The position numbers were made by a program, and so were the translations under genes. The notes beneath the pieces were generated by a model that saw nothing but the letters and a program-made list of their open reading frames with translations, was not told the DNA's origin and ran no database searches. Positions 13,901 to 25,563 of a DNA stretch of 64,000 bases are shown here, piece after piece. Numbering within the stretch: position 1 is the first letter of the stretch; each line of letters opens with the position of its first letter. The stretch comes from Lantana camara. Its lineage: Eukaryota > Streptophyta > Magnoliopsida > Lamiales > Verbenaceae. Location of the stretch: NCBI GenBank assembly GCA_037501455.1, contig CM074863.1, forward strand, positions 15,992,001 to 16,056,000. Direction: 5' to 3'.

Positions 13901-15030
13901 AATAATTCAAGTCCCACAATTGGCTTCACGAGATGAGCAGTTCCATTCTGGGATCTTTTGTAATTTTTTCGCCTTTTCTCTTCCTACAAGACATTTGAAG
14001 GTAGGATAAATTGTTTCTGATGTTACTATTCAGTAAGATCTAAGGTCCAGGAATTCTTTTCTTCATGGAGAGGCGAGAGGTAGAGAGATTCAATTCTCTA
14101 TATGTTTTAATCGATTCAAATGTCGGATGCACCGACACACCTGAAATTTGGGCACAAATTCTAGCGGCTATGATGTTCCAAGTTCCAACAGTACTATAAA
14201 CTTGTGATGCAGGACTGTACCAGGCCCGAGTTGGGCAAATATTCTGGCAATTGAACTGCAACAACACTTATGAAAGTCTGGGTAATAAGGATGCACCGAT
14301 ACCTTTAGAAGTACCATGATGTTAATGACAAAAACTAGGCATACACAAATTAAGGTATGCCAACACTCCTAAAAATCTTGTACAAGCACGCAATGCGCTC
14401 GTACTTTTAGAAACACTCAATATTATGGCAATGTTGCCATGTCCAGCATCTAACATACTCGTACATATTAGGCACAAACATTTTCCACGTCCATCCAAAC
14501 TCGATACATATTATGTTAGTGTCGGTGTGATCGAGCTTACACCCTAGGACAAACAACAACTTCACATCCAAAGCTCTCATGTTCTAGGACACGAACAACT
14601 ACTTAACATCCAAAGCTTTCGTGTAAGGCCAGTATCATCGTACTAGCAGTGTCGACATTATCGTGCCCTACATTCTAGGGCACAACCCTCGTAGAGCTGA
14701 CGGTTTTATTTTCGTGGGTCTGTTCATTTTTAATGAAGTTGCTCACCAGGTGCAACGATAAAGAATTCCACTTCTACAACGCTATAAAAAGAGATCACAG
14801 CTTGATGTATCACTACCTATTTCCTCTGTTTCTACCATTCCCAAACACAATTCCTTCTAATCTCCAAACACATAGCAATCTAAGAAACTGCCGCATCAGC
14901 AAGCCCACAGCATTACTGATCAACCACCAACCCATTAGCAAACAAAATGAATTCAACTAACAAGCATTTCTCAGCAAATACAACAAAACTCCAGTACATG
15001 GACCTTTATGTGTACTGTGTACATGTACAA
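13901..15030. other. Spacer with a short degenerate tandem duplication
   Basis: No gene is seen. Between about 14544 and 14625 a roughly 41-base unit beginning CTAGGAC and containing ACATCCAAAGCT occurs twice with several differences. Surrounding phrases (CACCGA, GTGTCG, CATTCTAGGGCAC) look like worn transposon sequence but I cannot name a family. The last few hundred bases probably hold the 3' untranslated region of the minus-strand gene that follows. Confidence 0.4.
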
Positions 15031-17835
15031 CTAGGACTCTTCAACAACCTCAGGAGAATTACTTCCTTCTGCCGAGTTCTCGACACCCAATGGCTCCATC
15101 TGGACCACGACTGGGTGCTTCTCGTTCTTCTTCTTCTCTTTCAAAATGACCTGTCTTGGCATCACTTCAAGTAGAAAGTTGCCACCATTCCATACAGCTG
15201 CAGACACCTTCAACACTTGGAAAGTTGCATGAAGTTCATAAGACAAAAATATAGGCACAGTAAGCGCCGTCGTAGCCAAAGTGAATATTGCCTGCAGCAG
15301 AATATACATAAATAACCGATTCTGATCGCCCAACAATCCACTTAACCGCCACCATGCATTGTTGGCCTTCTGCGCTTTTTTGGAAAGTTCCCTGTGAAAT
15401 AGCAAATTGAAGCAAGGGTTGAGCAACCAATATCATTTTGTTGTGTCTCAACTACTATAATATAGCGATAATAACCCTAAGCATAATTACACAAACTTTC
15501 CTGAAGGTTTGAAAATTTACAAAAACTCCCCATCAAACAATTCACAAGCTATACGGATTGCTCGAAAATCAAAACTAAAGTAAGTTTTATGGAAGATTAT
15601 CTCTAATTTTTTATGAATACCTTATATTCGTAAGCTATAATAAATAACATGTGGCCAAATCTTAGGGTATCCTATGGGAAAATGTTGTAATATCTCAAAC
15701 TCAAGGTATGGCGGTGAAATTATCCCTATAATATAAGTACGAACGGAGTTTGGCTTTTGAATGAAGAGGAAAATTTAGCACCTAAGAGCGGTAAGATTAC
15801 AAATTATATTATTTCTAAAATTAAGGCCTGCACAAATATCAATAACCTTTTGCTCTCCTCAGATAAAACATTATGTTCATTTCTTCGCAGAAAGGAAGAG
15901 AAAGATGGAAACCTGTAGGAAGTCATAACTTCTGGATCTCTAAGAAGCCTTTGTCGACGCAGGACATTTACGATGAGAAAATAAAGAAGCTGCCACACAA
16001 AGTAAGCAGCTAACGGAACAAAGAAAAGCCATGTCCATAGATAAGATCTGTTTTCAACATAGGGCCATGAGGCTCTGCGAGCAGTACCCTCGGGATGCAT
16101 GGCTTCGAAAAACAGAGGGTCCCACCACCGTATTGTGAAGAAAACTAACCCTGAAATCCACATTAATCCATGTTAGCCATATTCAACACGTAAATGTAAT
16201 AAAAGTACCTTTTTTTTTTCTACACTCAAGCTATAATTGTGAAGCATAAATACTACAGAAATAGACCGTCAGGTTGTCTTACCAGGCAAAAGATGTATGC
16301 ATACGCTTACAAGTTTGTCCATAGAATTGAAAACTAAGCTACATCTCCACACAATCAGTGCCCATGCTAGTGGCCCCTGCACTCACAAAAAATAGAAGTA
16401 AAAAGTGAAAGTATAAAAAAGCGCAATTACATTGGCATATACACTGAGGTTTGCCGTAATTACAGATACTTCCATTGAGGTTTGAGAAACTACAAATAGT
16501 TCCACTAGGGTATCTATAAAGTTTTAGACATAAAATCATCAAAATGTATCAATCCAGATGTAATTAAAATTCTTTGAGAGGGGAAGTTTTTGTAATTTCT
16601 CAAACCGTAGTGGAAACTCGTGCAATTAGGCCAAACTTCAGGGCGTGATAGTGTTGTTATCCAATATGTCCAATCAAAACAGAACACAAGCAACAGAGGT
16701 CCCATTGCTTACCTCAGCGAATGAGAAGCACACCATGAAGAGCTTCTCATTTGTTGGATAACAGAGTAGCATGATCAATGAGATTGTATTGGCATAGTAA
16801 CAGAAATCCTGCATTACCCACAAATAATTGAGACTTCAACGAATACCATGGATCTTGAAATTCTAAAGCAAAATGATCTTAATTTGAATAAAACATGCAA
16901 TTCACTATCTTAAAGATAAACCTTAGCTTTATGAAATCCCTTAAGTTGTTCAGCATACTTATTGTCGATGCTAACTTTTTGTTGCTAAGTCCCATTATCA
17001 AATTCTGAAATGCGACGAGGAATAATTGAACTTACCAGAAGATAGTAGTGCCATTTCTTGTATCTGTAATATATCCACCGAAGGGGTACAAAAATTATGT
17101 AAAAGAGACAATATAAATACCGCACGTCCTGTGGCCCTGTTAAATAAACCAACCAAATAACAAATGATGACACCAATTATAATGTATTAAAAAACATGAA
17201 GAATGTTTGGAGAAGTTCGTAGGCAAAAGATGTTTGAACTGACTTGCACCCAGAATAAAGCAAAAGCCTCCAAAGCCAAGAACACCCACCAAGTGTGTTA
17301 CCTATATGCCACAAACATATACATAACACACATTCAAATCCTGCATTGATTGAATGAAACCAAAAAGAGGCACTAAAATAACCAACCTCCCCTATCAGTT
17401 CAAGCAAGTTCACAGTTTATGCATAGATGCACATGCACTTCATACCTTGTTGATGAATCTTTCGTGCTCTTCTGCTTGTTTGGCTATTTTAACGGCTTGT
17501 TTGGACAATATCTCTTTGGTCTGAACTGCTTGTTTTGACAGCATCTCCTTTGTCTGAGCCACTTTCTACCAAGTACCAACAAAACCACCAAACAAAAATT
17601 CAGAACACAGAGACCCATCAACCAAAAATCACAAAAACAGCCTTAACGACAAGCCCAAGCTGCACAACTCAAGAAAGATCCAATCTTTACACCAAGAACA
17701 ACCATATTTCCTCGAGTACAAACATATACAATACAAAATCCATACCTTCGAACGATCTTTAAGGCTTAATTTAACCTTCCCATTTGAATCTCCGTTCACA
17801 TCCTCCATCTCCATCATTTCTTCGTTGTTTGCCAT
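15031..17835 (-). CDS. TMEM120/TMPIT-like multi-pass membrane protein, 8 exons, 385 aa
   Basis: Plant member of the TMEM120 (TMPIT) family; animal relatives are nuclear-envelope/ER membrane proteins linked to fat metabolism and mechanosensing, and the plant role is not established. Coding exons in gene order: 17835-17746, 17565-17446, 17301-17244, 17136-17036, 16808-16713, 16376-16283, 16150-15913, 15391-15031; frame is continuous. Residues 1-70 are acidic then coiled-coil (a repeated QTKE-LSKQAV unit), followed by about six hydrophobic segments and a charged tail rich in K and E. The ATG at 17835 is the first in frame. Just upstream (near 17872) is a good acceptor (TTCCTTTCAG), suggesting a leader intron with a possible donor near 18112. 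Introns carry small inverted-repeat elements. Confidence 0.9.
15465..15725. mobile_element. MITE-like element with 10-bp flanking direct repeat (in intron)
   Basis: About 260 bp between two copies of CTATAATATA (15455-15464 and 15726-15735). The ends form an imperfect inverted repeat: GATAATAACCC at the left, and the reverse complement of GAAATTATCCC at the right. Both arms contain the phrase 'CTGAAGGTTTGAAAATTTACAA' in diverged form. The 9-10 bp duplication would fit a Mutator-like non-autonomous element. It lies in the last intron of the TMEM120-like gene. Confidence 0.55.
16427..16661. mobile_element. MITE-like inverted-repeat element of the same family (in intron)
   Basis: About 235 bp whose two ends are diverged inverted copies: the left arm reads CTGAGGTTTG...GGTTTGAGAAACTACAAA, and the right arm in reverse complement reads CTGAAGTTTG...GGTTTGAGAAATTACAAA. 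Arms are roughly 75 bp. No clear target duplication was found. Related to the element at 15465-15725. Confidence 0.5.
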
Positions 17836-18594
17836 TTCCTCCTCGTTCTCCAGAGTCTTGTTTGTTTCCACTGAAAGGAAGGAATTTAAACAAGGAAAGT
17901 TTTCAGTTCAACATATTATTTTCTCTGAACACGGGGAAACGGGTTCTGCCTCTCTATGCTGTTCAATGGAATTCACAAGATTCTATTAGAAAGAAATTGA
18001 AAACAATTCTGTGGGCTGCTTTTTGATTTCTTCTGTGTATGAAAACTTGAAAAGATTTATTCGATCATTTAGTTCATATTCGTACACGTTGCTTCAACGA
18101 AGAAGATATACCTAATGAATTACTGCCACCTCATAAAGGTTCGTGCTTGCAGTCTTGTCCCCCCTCTCTCTCTCTCTTCAAGGTTCTCCTTTCCTTTCAC
18201 AATAGTTTCAAATTCTTATAGCTTAGAGAAAGAAGAATAGACTAATGGCGAACTTTACGTGGAACAACCTCGTTGAAGCAACTGTCCTCGTCCAAAACCT
18301 TAGAAAGATTACTTAATTGTCCCGAGCATCCAAATTTTTTTATTTTCCATGGAATTCCAGAAAGCTATTTCTGGAAACTTCTTGCTATAATAATTGATTC
18401 AACAGTAAATTAAACAGCAAAACTTCCGAATTTGGATAGAATGCTTGCAGCTTAGTATAGACAATTGGGTTCCCACATTTCAAGGAGGTCACTTAGAGTT
18501 TATCATTTATACGCGTACTCATTTTAACTCGAGCCTCGAGCCTAGTTGAATTAAATTGGTGTAACAAAAAAGAGTAGTTTATACTTATTATGTG
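17836..18594. other. Leader/promoter spacer of the TMEM120-like gene
   Basis: Contains the likely spliced 5' leader of the minus-strand gene (acceptor near 17872) and a CT-rich stretch at about 18161-18190. On the minus strand that stretch is a GA-rich leader. No separate gene is seen. The region ends at the LTR element's target duplication ATGTG (18590-18594). Confidence 0.45.
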
Positions 18595-19172
18595 TGACGT
18601 GGTTCGTAACTGCTATCGTGTTGGACCAATCACATCGTTCCACCTGTATGATCGAAGACCGCATTTCGATCGACTGATCGATCTATCAGTTACCGCCATA
18701 ATTTACTGCCTCAGCCGCCGACCCCGAGTCGGGCTCTCAGGACAGTTCCTTCGACCCAAATCCCTCGACCCGCCAGCTCATCGGCCCACTGACCACTACA
18801 CAGTTGAGTGGCCGACCACGCATTTAATGCACGGTCATAATGGGACACCTATCAACTCCTCGCGCCGACACGTCGAGGCGGTAACTTCTCTCTCTTCACC
18901 GTATATATAGCTTTCCCTTCATTTATTGCACGGTAAGTTTTCACCTAACTCTTTTCACCGCACAATCCTTCGATCATCTTCATCGAACCTGACTTGAGCG
19001 TCGGAGTGCCAACCCGGGTCTCACACCCACTTTCTCCGAGTTGGCCTCGAAGCTCATGTTTGCCACGACCTGTGCAGATTTCGAGTGGTGAAGCGGCGAT
19101 TCCCCCTCAACAAATAGAGTGATCGCGGTCTGATCTCCCGATCGACCATCCAGCGGAGGTTTGGCTCGATCA
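18595..19172 (+). repeat. 5' LTR of the 4.9 kb element
   Basis: 578 bp, TG...CA ends, matched over its whole length by 22925-23500. A TATATATAG box lies at 18902-18910, followed by the conserved phrase GACTTGAGCGTCGGAG. Confidence 0.95.
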
Positions 19173-19174
19173 TT

Positions 19175-19191
19175 TGGCGTCGTCTGTGGGA
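19175..19191 (+). other. Primer-binding site of the 4.9 kb element
   Basis: TGGCGTCGTCTGTGGGA, two bases after the LTR. The first ten bases resemble the complement of a plant tRNA-Asp 3' end, but the rest does not, so the primer is uncertain. Confidence 0.6.
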
Positions 19192-19215
19192 ACTCGCAAC
19201 GACAGGCCATCGAAT

Positions 19216-19690
19216 ATGACTACTCGCAATCTCACAAGCAATCGCCTCTTTGACGAGAATGGTCGAGAGGTTATCCCTCAGATCCCTCTACAAGTCGTTG
19301 CACCTACAATCATCCCGCCCCAACTGGTCTACTCGACGCCCGAGCTAGACAAATACCTAAAGGCCTGTCGGGATGAAGCTATAGCTGTAGCCGCGGATGC
19401 CGGAATGCCCTCAAACTCGACCCGTGGAGGTCATTCAGCCTATGGTTAATCATCCTGGGTATATTCAACCGATGCAATATCAACAGCTTGTCGGATATTG
19501 GGCTGGACTCGGACAAAATGCACACCACCAACCTCAGTATCAACGACCACTACCTGCCCAGGGGAGTGCTATGAGACCGGTTCAAGATCGCTTGTCATTT
19601 CGACCGGACGATGAGGTCGATTCTAGGACACCCACTGACACCCAGATACATCGAAATGTCAGCCACCGAGGGCAAGCGCTCTCCCAGTGA
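19216..19690 (+). pseudogene. gag N-terminal fragment, frameshifted
   Basis: Starting at ATG 19216, an open frame runs to about 19449 and continues in another frame (about 19397-19690), which indicates one frameshift. The segment with LVYSTPELDKYLKACRDEAI matches VYVTPDLDAYLEKCQAEAI of the second element's gag. A proline- and glutamine-rich tail follows. The structural Gag core and the zinc knuckle are missing, so it cannot make a working capsid. Confidence 0.75.
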
Positions 19691-19886
19691 AGATCTCGAC
19701 CCCAACAGTCGGAACCCTTAAAAGATGGATCATCATTCAGCAAACTTTCCGAGCGCAGAGATAGGGCTGGCACGTTCTCTCTGGCTCACTTCCCGGTCGG
19801 ACCATCTCCGGTCCCCTCCTCGATTGGAACTATCGCAGCATCCCCAAAATACTCCGGGCACATATCCTTGGGGTCGAAAGAGGCGT

Positions 19887-22464
19887 CTAGGTCGAGATTA
19901 GTGTTATGTCATCTGGCTCTCCAGCGGCCCTGGATCGCGCCAGTTTTACAGCGAAGCCAAACTCATCATCGTCCCAGTTTGGCTCTGGAGAAGGAGGTCG
20001 GTCGGTAAGGTCAGAGGGTCGCGGATCATCTTGGTACAAGCCGACCTTCTCTTGATCGTAATCTATCGGAAGGTATTTGGCCGCTTGAACCTGGGCCATA
20101 CACAAATTAAAGCCCTCCTCGACATCCTTGAAGCTCGCGATCGAGGCGACTTTAGCATAGGATTTGGAGTTCATAAAACGATATACTCCTAGCCTCTCAA
20201 GGTCGGAGATAGACTCATCAAGGCCCCTCTTACATCTACTCAAGGCCAGAGCTGCCCCCTTCCTCTCGCCCTCGATCAAGCCTCTATTTTTGGCTTCAAC
20301 CTCCTCCTCGATCGACCTGGCGATTCTGTCCTCAGCACTCTTGAGCTTCTTCTCGGTCTCGGATAACTTTTCGATTGCCTCGAGAAGGTTTTTGTAGAGT
20401 TCATCCTTGTCTTTGTTGGCTGCAGCCAACTTCTTATCCTTCTCCTCGAGCTCGATCCTCATTCACTCAACCTGCTGCTCGGCCCTTGTCCTCATTTGCA
20501 GGTGGACCCAACCCCTTCGAGCCACCTGGAAGAAGTCCTGACCCATCTGTAATCAAAATATCGATCATCAGAATTCGATCCAGTACTTGAGATATTACGA
20601 GAAGAAATGTACAAGCAAAACTTACAACGAAGTACTTCTAGACCCAAGACGCCTCGATCTCGTCATCCGAGAGCGCCCACCTCTCTTTATGATCGACCAC
20701 TGTCTGGATCGAGCTGTACAGAGCCCCGAGTGCGTTATAGTCTTTTGGGGCTGTACCGATCCTTCTGGGCTCGCCGTTCTCAGTGTAGCTCAAGAGGCTG
20801 TTCGGAAAATGGGGCTCTTGGAGAGTCGGGTAGTCGAAGAAGAGACGCATATCTTCTTCATTTGGCTTCCAGGGGATGGCGGTCGCAGGTCGGGCCCCCT
20901 GAAGTGGTCTACGCACCCCAGTTAGGATACTCGCTACGTTTCGAGGCACAATGGCCCCGCGACCCTGGTTGGGAGGGGTCGAGAATTCTCCAACTTGGAT
21001 CTCGATGATAGGCCCAAGTGCTGCTGGCATGGGTAGCAAAGGGTCTTCTCCCGACCCTTCCCTCGAGATTTCTCCGCCTCGACCGAGGACTTGGTGTGGC
21101 GGCTTGTTTTTTGCTTCTTAGACTGGGGGCCTTCCGGATCTTCGACCCCCGACGAAGCATTACCCCGCTTCTCGGGGGCATCAGCTGTCCTCATTGAGAG
21201 GACCTTCGATAACGCCTCGACTGTGGCGTTATTGGCAGCAGTAATCTCCGCCTGGGTCGGCGAAGGCAGTTTCTTCTTCTCGGCCGCCTTCTTTAGCTCG
21301 GCCATCTCCTTCCTTCTCGCATTCAGAGCTACAGACATGATGTATTGCTCTGCAAAAGAACAGACAATCAATCACAAACTTGGATAAAAAAAAAAAAGAG
21401 GGAACAACAACAATAGAAACAAATAAGCTCGCTGCTCCGAGGGATCAACTCGATGTACCGGGGTCGAAATATTTTCGGACTCCTGGTGCGAGCCCTAACT
21501 CGATCAACATCTGTGGAGTAATCATGTCTTCCGACTCCACACTTCCCAAATCCCTCAAGGCCGCCATCAAAGTATTCGACCAACCAGGGTGTCCCCTCGG
21601 AAGGTCCGCACGAGGGACCCAACTCCACCCCGAATATTTCAGACCGGCCTATCCTTTTTCACACTCGATGAAAACAAATCTTTGTTTCCATCCCACGCCA
21701 TTCGAAGTGGTTGGCGACCTTACCACTCGATAATTGCTCTTCGATTGGAGCTGAATCTATCCTGGGCCAGGCGCCGAGGTCTCGGTCGTTAAGGCAGCCT
21801 GGAAGATCTTAGAGAAACAAAAGATGTTGGTCTTCATCCCCAAACACCTCAACAGAGCCCTTAGCCCATTTACCATGGCATAGGAATTGGGCATCAACTG
21901 CAGGGGGCTAATTCTCAGGGTGTTGAAGAATTCGAGCAGATCCTCAGAAATGGGCACCCTGAACCCATTTTTGACCGCCAAATAATTGACCGCGATGCAG
22001 TTTTTGGGCGGGTTGGTCATTCTTTCTCCGACCCTAGGCCTTATCACCCGATAGCCCCTAAACTCCGGAGCACCACCAAACAGCCAGTGCTCGACTTCCC
22101 TAAACTTCTCATCCGATATACCAGGGGTTATGGCTCGAGGATCTTTCACCAACCGATCCTCCGGCTCGAGGTTTTCCACCTCTTCCTCTTCTTCTTCCTC
22201 CTCCTTTCCTCGACCTGAGATCGACGTTTCCTCCCCCGATACACGAGGTACGACAACCTCTTCCAATTCTGCCTCAGGTAATGGGTCGGATACTCCCACC
22301 ACATCGACATCCTCGTCCCTTTCTTGGGGGTTCGTCGACCTAGTATCTATGGTGGCGCCAGAATCCGTTGAGTTCGAACTCGAATTGGACCCAGAGCTCG
22401 ACCCCACACTTACGGCCGCCACCTCCGTCCCCTTTGACCCAGTCTCCGCTCGATTTGTTGACAT
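19887..22464 (-). pseudogene. Antisense spliced gene (aORF) of the 4.9 kb element, degenerate
   Basis: Read on the minus strand from ATG 22464. Exon 1 begins with a Ser/Glu-rich segment and then a region (YRVIRPRVGERM ... GFRVPISEDLLEFFNTL ... PLQLMPNSYAMVNGLRALLR) typical of the plant 'putative gypsy-type transposon' domain (Pfam Transposase_28, from memory). A good acceptor before 21349 opens exon 2, which is basic and ends at a donor at 20626. Exon 3 (20547-19887) is a long coiled coil with a conserved tail (YRFMNSKSY ... DDEFGFAVKLARS). Each part has a clear counterpart at 53809-56456. Stops inside exon 1 (after 21757), before the exon 2 donor (20638) and early in exon 3, plus frame changes in exon 2, mark decay. 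It occupies more than half of the element. Function is unknown. Confidence 0.75.
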
Positions 22465-22794
22465 CCTACAACGATAAAATCATGTTTTCACTCTTGAGTC
22501 AGATACGAACAAATCGAGAGAGATGAAGTCTTCGAAGAGGGAAGTGGTAGATCTCTCCCTCGAAGCAATCGAGAAAAGAAAGTAAAAGAAAATAAATGAA
22601 AAAACACAAGAGAATAGAATCGGGCTACCGATCGAAATGGTACCTTTTGTGTTGGGAAAAGGTCTGAAGATTACTTCCTTCTGAACGAACGACCCAAAAA
22701 TTCAATGCACAAAAGCACTTGATCGATCTGCAACAGCTCGGAGCTTTCTACGATTTTTCTTTCACGAAAGTAACAAATGAAATTACAGAGGGAA

Positions 22795-22804
22795 CTATTT
22801 ATGG
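22795..22804 (-). promoter_or_regulatory. Putative antisense TATA box for the aORF
   Basis: CCATAAATAG on the minus strand, about 330 bp before the aORF ATG and outside the LTR. The second element has CTATAAATAG at the matching place (56788-56797). Conservation of the position supports an internal antisense promoter. Confidence 0.5.
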
Positions 22805-22924
22805 GAGTGAATTTGGCGGGAATCGAGAAGGTGAAACGACGCAATGATTACAGTGGGTCCCACCCTTGGGAGTTGAAACGCCACTCCCACGTCAGCCCTA
22901 GCAGATAACGTTTCGGGGGGCTTA

Positions 22925-23500
22925 TGACGTGGCTCGTACCCGCTGTCGTGTTGGATCAATCACATCGCTCCACCTGTACGACGAAGACCGCATTTCGATC
23001 GACTGATCGATCTATCAGTTACCGCCATAATTTACTGCCTCAGCCGCCGACCTCGTGTCGGGCTCTCAGGATAGTTCCTTCGACCCAAATCCCTCGACCG
23101 GCAAGCTCATCGGCCCATTGACCACTACACAGTTGAGTGGCCGACCACGCATTTAATGCACGGCCATAATGGGGCACTTGTCAACTCCTCGCGCCGACAC
23201 ATCGAGGCGGTAACTTCTCTCTCTTCACCGTATATATAGCTTCCCTTCATTTATTGCACGGTAAGTTTTCACCTAACTCTTTTCACCGCATAATCCTTCG
23301 ATCATCTTCATCGAACCTGACTTGAGCGTCGGAGTGTCAACCCGGGTCTCTCACCCACCTTCTCCAAGTTGGCCTCGAAGCTCATGTTTGCCATGACCTG
23401 TGCAGATTTCGAGTGGTGAAGCGGCAATTCCCCCTCAACAAATAGAGTGATCGCGGTCTGATCTCCCGATCGACCATCTAGCGGAGGTTTGGCTCGATCA
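22925..23500 (+). repeat. 3' LTR of the 4.9 kb element
   Basis: 576 bp partner of 18595-19172. Directly upstream is a run of six G (TTCGGGGGGCTTA), the likely polypurine tract, although it is short. Confidence 0.95.
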
Positions 23501-23505
23501 ATGTG

Positions 23506-24597
23506 GTTGATGAAAAATTTAATAAGAGTGATAAATTAAATAATAAGTATAACATATTTATTCTTTTAATTTATTGGATCGATCAAACTGAATTTAAATT
23601 ATAATTTTCCAACATTATATCAGATAAGAAAAGGAAATGAAATAGGGAAATGTGCCTCCTAGATGAAGCAACCCCAAAGGAGAATTTATACATCTATCTA
23701 TAAATCCTCACGCTTTTCCAAACACAATTACTTCAGCTCAGAATCAGATTTGATTCCATACAACCCTGATCTTCAACCTTATAAGACATATAAGTTATAA
23801 CTGGAAAATGATTTTAGATAGTACGTCCATTTAATGCCACTTTTTAAAAGAAATTGCATCTGGAGTTTTGGCCTCAAGATTTCGACTTAAATTTCAATTA
23901 AGTTGTTTTGTTCAATTAGTTTATGAGTCAATTCTTGAGCATTTTTTTAGGAAAAATTACATTTGTGGTCCTTTGAGTTAGACATTTTTATATTTGAATC
24001 TTTTCTATTTAAAAGTTACTAGTCTATCTCTTATAATATGTTACTTGATTATAAACTTTTCCTTCTATTAGGTTGTGATAGGATTATAAACTTACGATGG
24101 TAATTATAATGTATTCGATAATAGACATCAAGATATTAAAAAAAATAGCTACTTCTTTAATAGGTCAATAGAGGTGAGAGACCAACAAATAATGGGCCAT
24201 TTGTAATCTATTAATAATTTATAACGGGTGAAAATGTATTTCTTAAAATCAAAGGGGTCCAAATGTAAAATACGTTTAGCTACATCAAATGTAGATGTAA
24301 TTTATGCTTTATTTTATCACATCTTTATACGATTTAAAGTAGAGTAATTTGCACAACTTTACATCCCATTTTATTTACTCTAAATTTGAAATTTGAGTGT
24401 TTTGTATTCACGCATTTGGAATAATCTGGCGTTTTTGCATTATTGCATAATCAGTTCCCCGAATTTGAAATTTGAATTCATTTTCTTTTTTGCACGTTAC
24501 GACTTATGGGAAAAAAAAATAGAGATCCCTTTTGACCTATTTGAGCTGGAGTACACATATTATAATTATCATATATATATATATATATATATAGGGA
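23506..24597. other. AT-rich spacer
   Basis: No gene seen. Ends with a (TA)n microsatellite (about 24570-24593) that abuts the palindrome. Confidence 0.5.
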
Positions 24598-25563
24598 TAA
24601 TTACATATAGACCCCATGAGAGTATTAAAAACTACAACTTGTGACCCTCCTAGTCAAATAATTATACATACACTCATTGAAGAGTTTGAAAATTACACAT
24701 GACACCCATGAATTAGGGTTCTTTTAGATTTTTGATGACATTATCAAACTTTTAACTTGATTTTCCTATTTTACCCCTTCATTTAGTATAACAATTTTTA
24801 TTTCAAGAATTACCCCTAGTTATATTTGAATTGATACTGAAAATCTGAATTTAATAAATTAAATAACATTAACTAATATAAAATGACATGATTTGTCATT
24901 TCAAATATTAAATTATATATAATAAATCTGAATTTAATGGGTTTTATTTAAAAAACATAATATATATAGGATTATAATATATAATTAATATATATAATAA
25001 TGTAATATTTATATATATATTATTTATCATATATATTACGTTATATAGACATATCATATATATAATAAAGTAATATTATGTTATATATATACACAGCCAC
25101 CGCATGCCAATATATATATATATATATATATATATGTACGATATATATATGATAACTAATATATATAAATATTACTTTATTATATATATTAATTATATAT
25201 AATAACTTTATATGTATATTATATTTAACCAATTAAATTTAGATTTATTATATATAATTTAATATTTGAAATGATAAAATCATACCATTTTATATTAGTT
25301 AATGTTATTTAATTTATTAAATTCAAATTTCCAATACCAATTCAAATATAACAAGGATAATTCTTGAAATAAAAATTATTATACTAAATGAAGGGGCAAA
25401 ATAGGAAAATCAAGTTAAAAGTTTGATGAAAATTCAAAAGAAACCTAATTCATGGGTGTCTTGTGTAATTTTCAAACTCCTCAATGGGTGTATATGTAAT
25501 TGTTTGACTAAGAGGGTCACAAGTTGTAGTTTTTAATACTTCCATGGGGTCTATATGTAATTA
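24598..25563. repeat. Foldback element: ~970 bp near-perfect palindrome
   Basis: The left arm (from TAATTACATATAGACCCC, 24598) and the right arm (ending GGGGTCTATATGTAATTA, 25563) are reverse complements with few differences over roughly 400 bp each. Matching inner landmarks include CCCATGAATTAGG/CCTAATTCATGGG and CCCCTTCATTTAGTA/TACTAAATGAAGGGG. The centre is (TA)n-rich. No protein is encoded. I read this as a foldback or long-TIR MITE. A transcript through it would form a very long double-stranded RNA. Its outer ends resemble the 'GATAATTAC...' ends of the small elements in the TMEM120-like gene. Confidence 0.85.

Larger units (their letters stand above)
18595..23500 (+). mobile_element. 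Pol-less Ty3/gypsy-type LTR retrotransposon (4.9 kb), with antisense gene
   Basis: Bounded by LTRs starting TGACGTGG and ending CTCGATCA, and by a perfect 5-bp target duplication ATGTG (18590-18594 and 23501-23505). After the 5' LTR comes a primer-binding site (TGGCGTCGTCTGTGGGA) and a gag-like N-terminal fragment to about 19890. The sequence then passes directly into the 3' end of a minus-strand gene. No protease, RT, RNase H or integrase is present, so the element could only move in trans. The LTRs differ at about 26 of 576 positions by hand count (mostly transitions), so it is clearly older than the second element. LTR ends, the R-region phrase TTGAGCGTCGGAG and the antisense gene all link it to the Tat-lineage element at 46952-58002. 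Confidence 0.92.

Noticed and set aside
19175..19191. Firm assignment of the primer tRNA
   Set aside because: Only the first ten bases resemble the tRNA-Asp complement; the rest does not match what I recall, so I leave the primer open.
22130..22477. Serine-rich plus-strand frame inside the 4.9 kb element
   Set aside because: Mirror of the Glu/Ser-rich start of the antisense gene; the minus frame is conserved in the second element and the plus frame is not.
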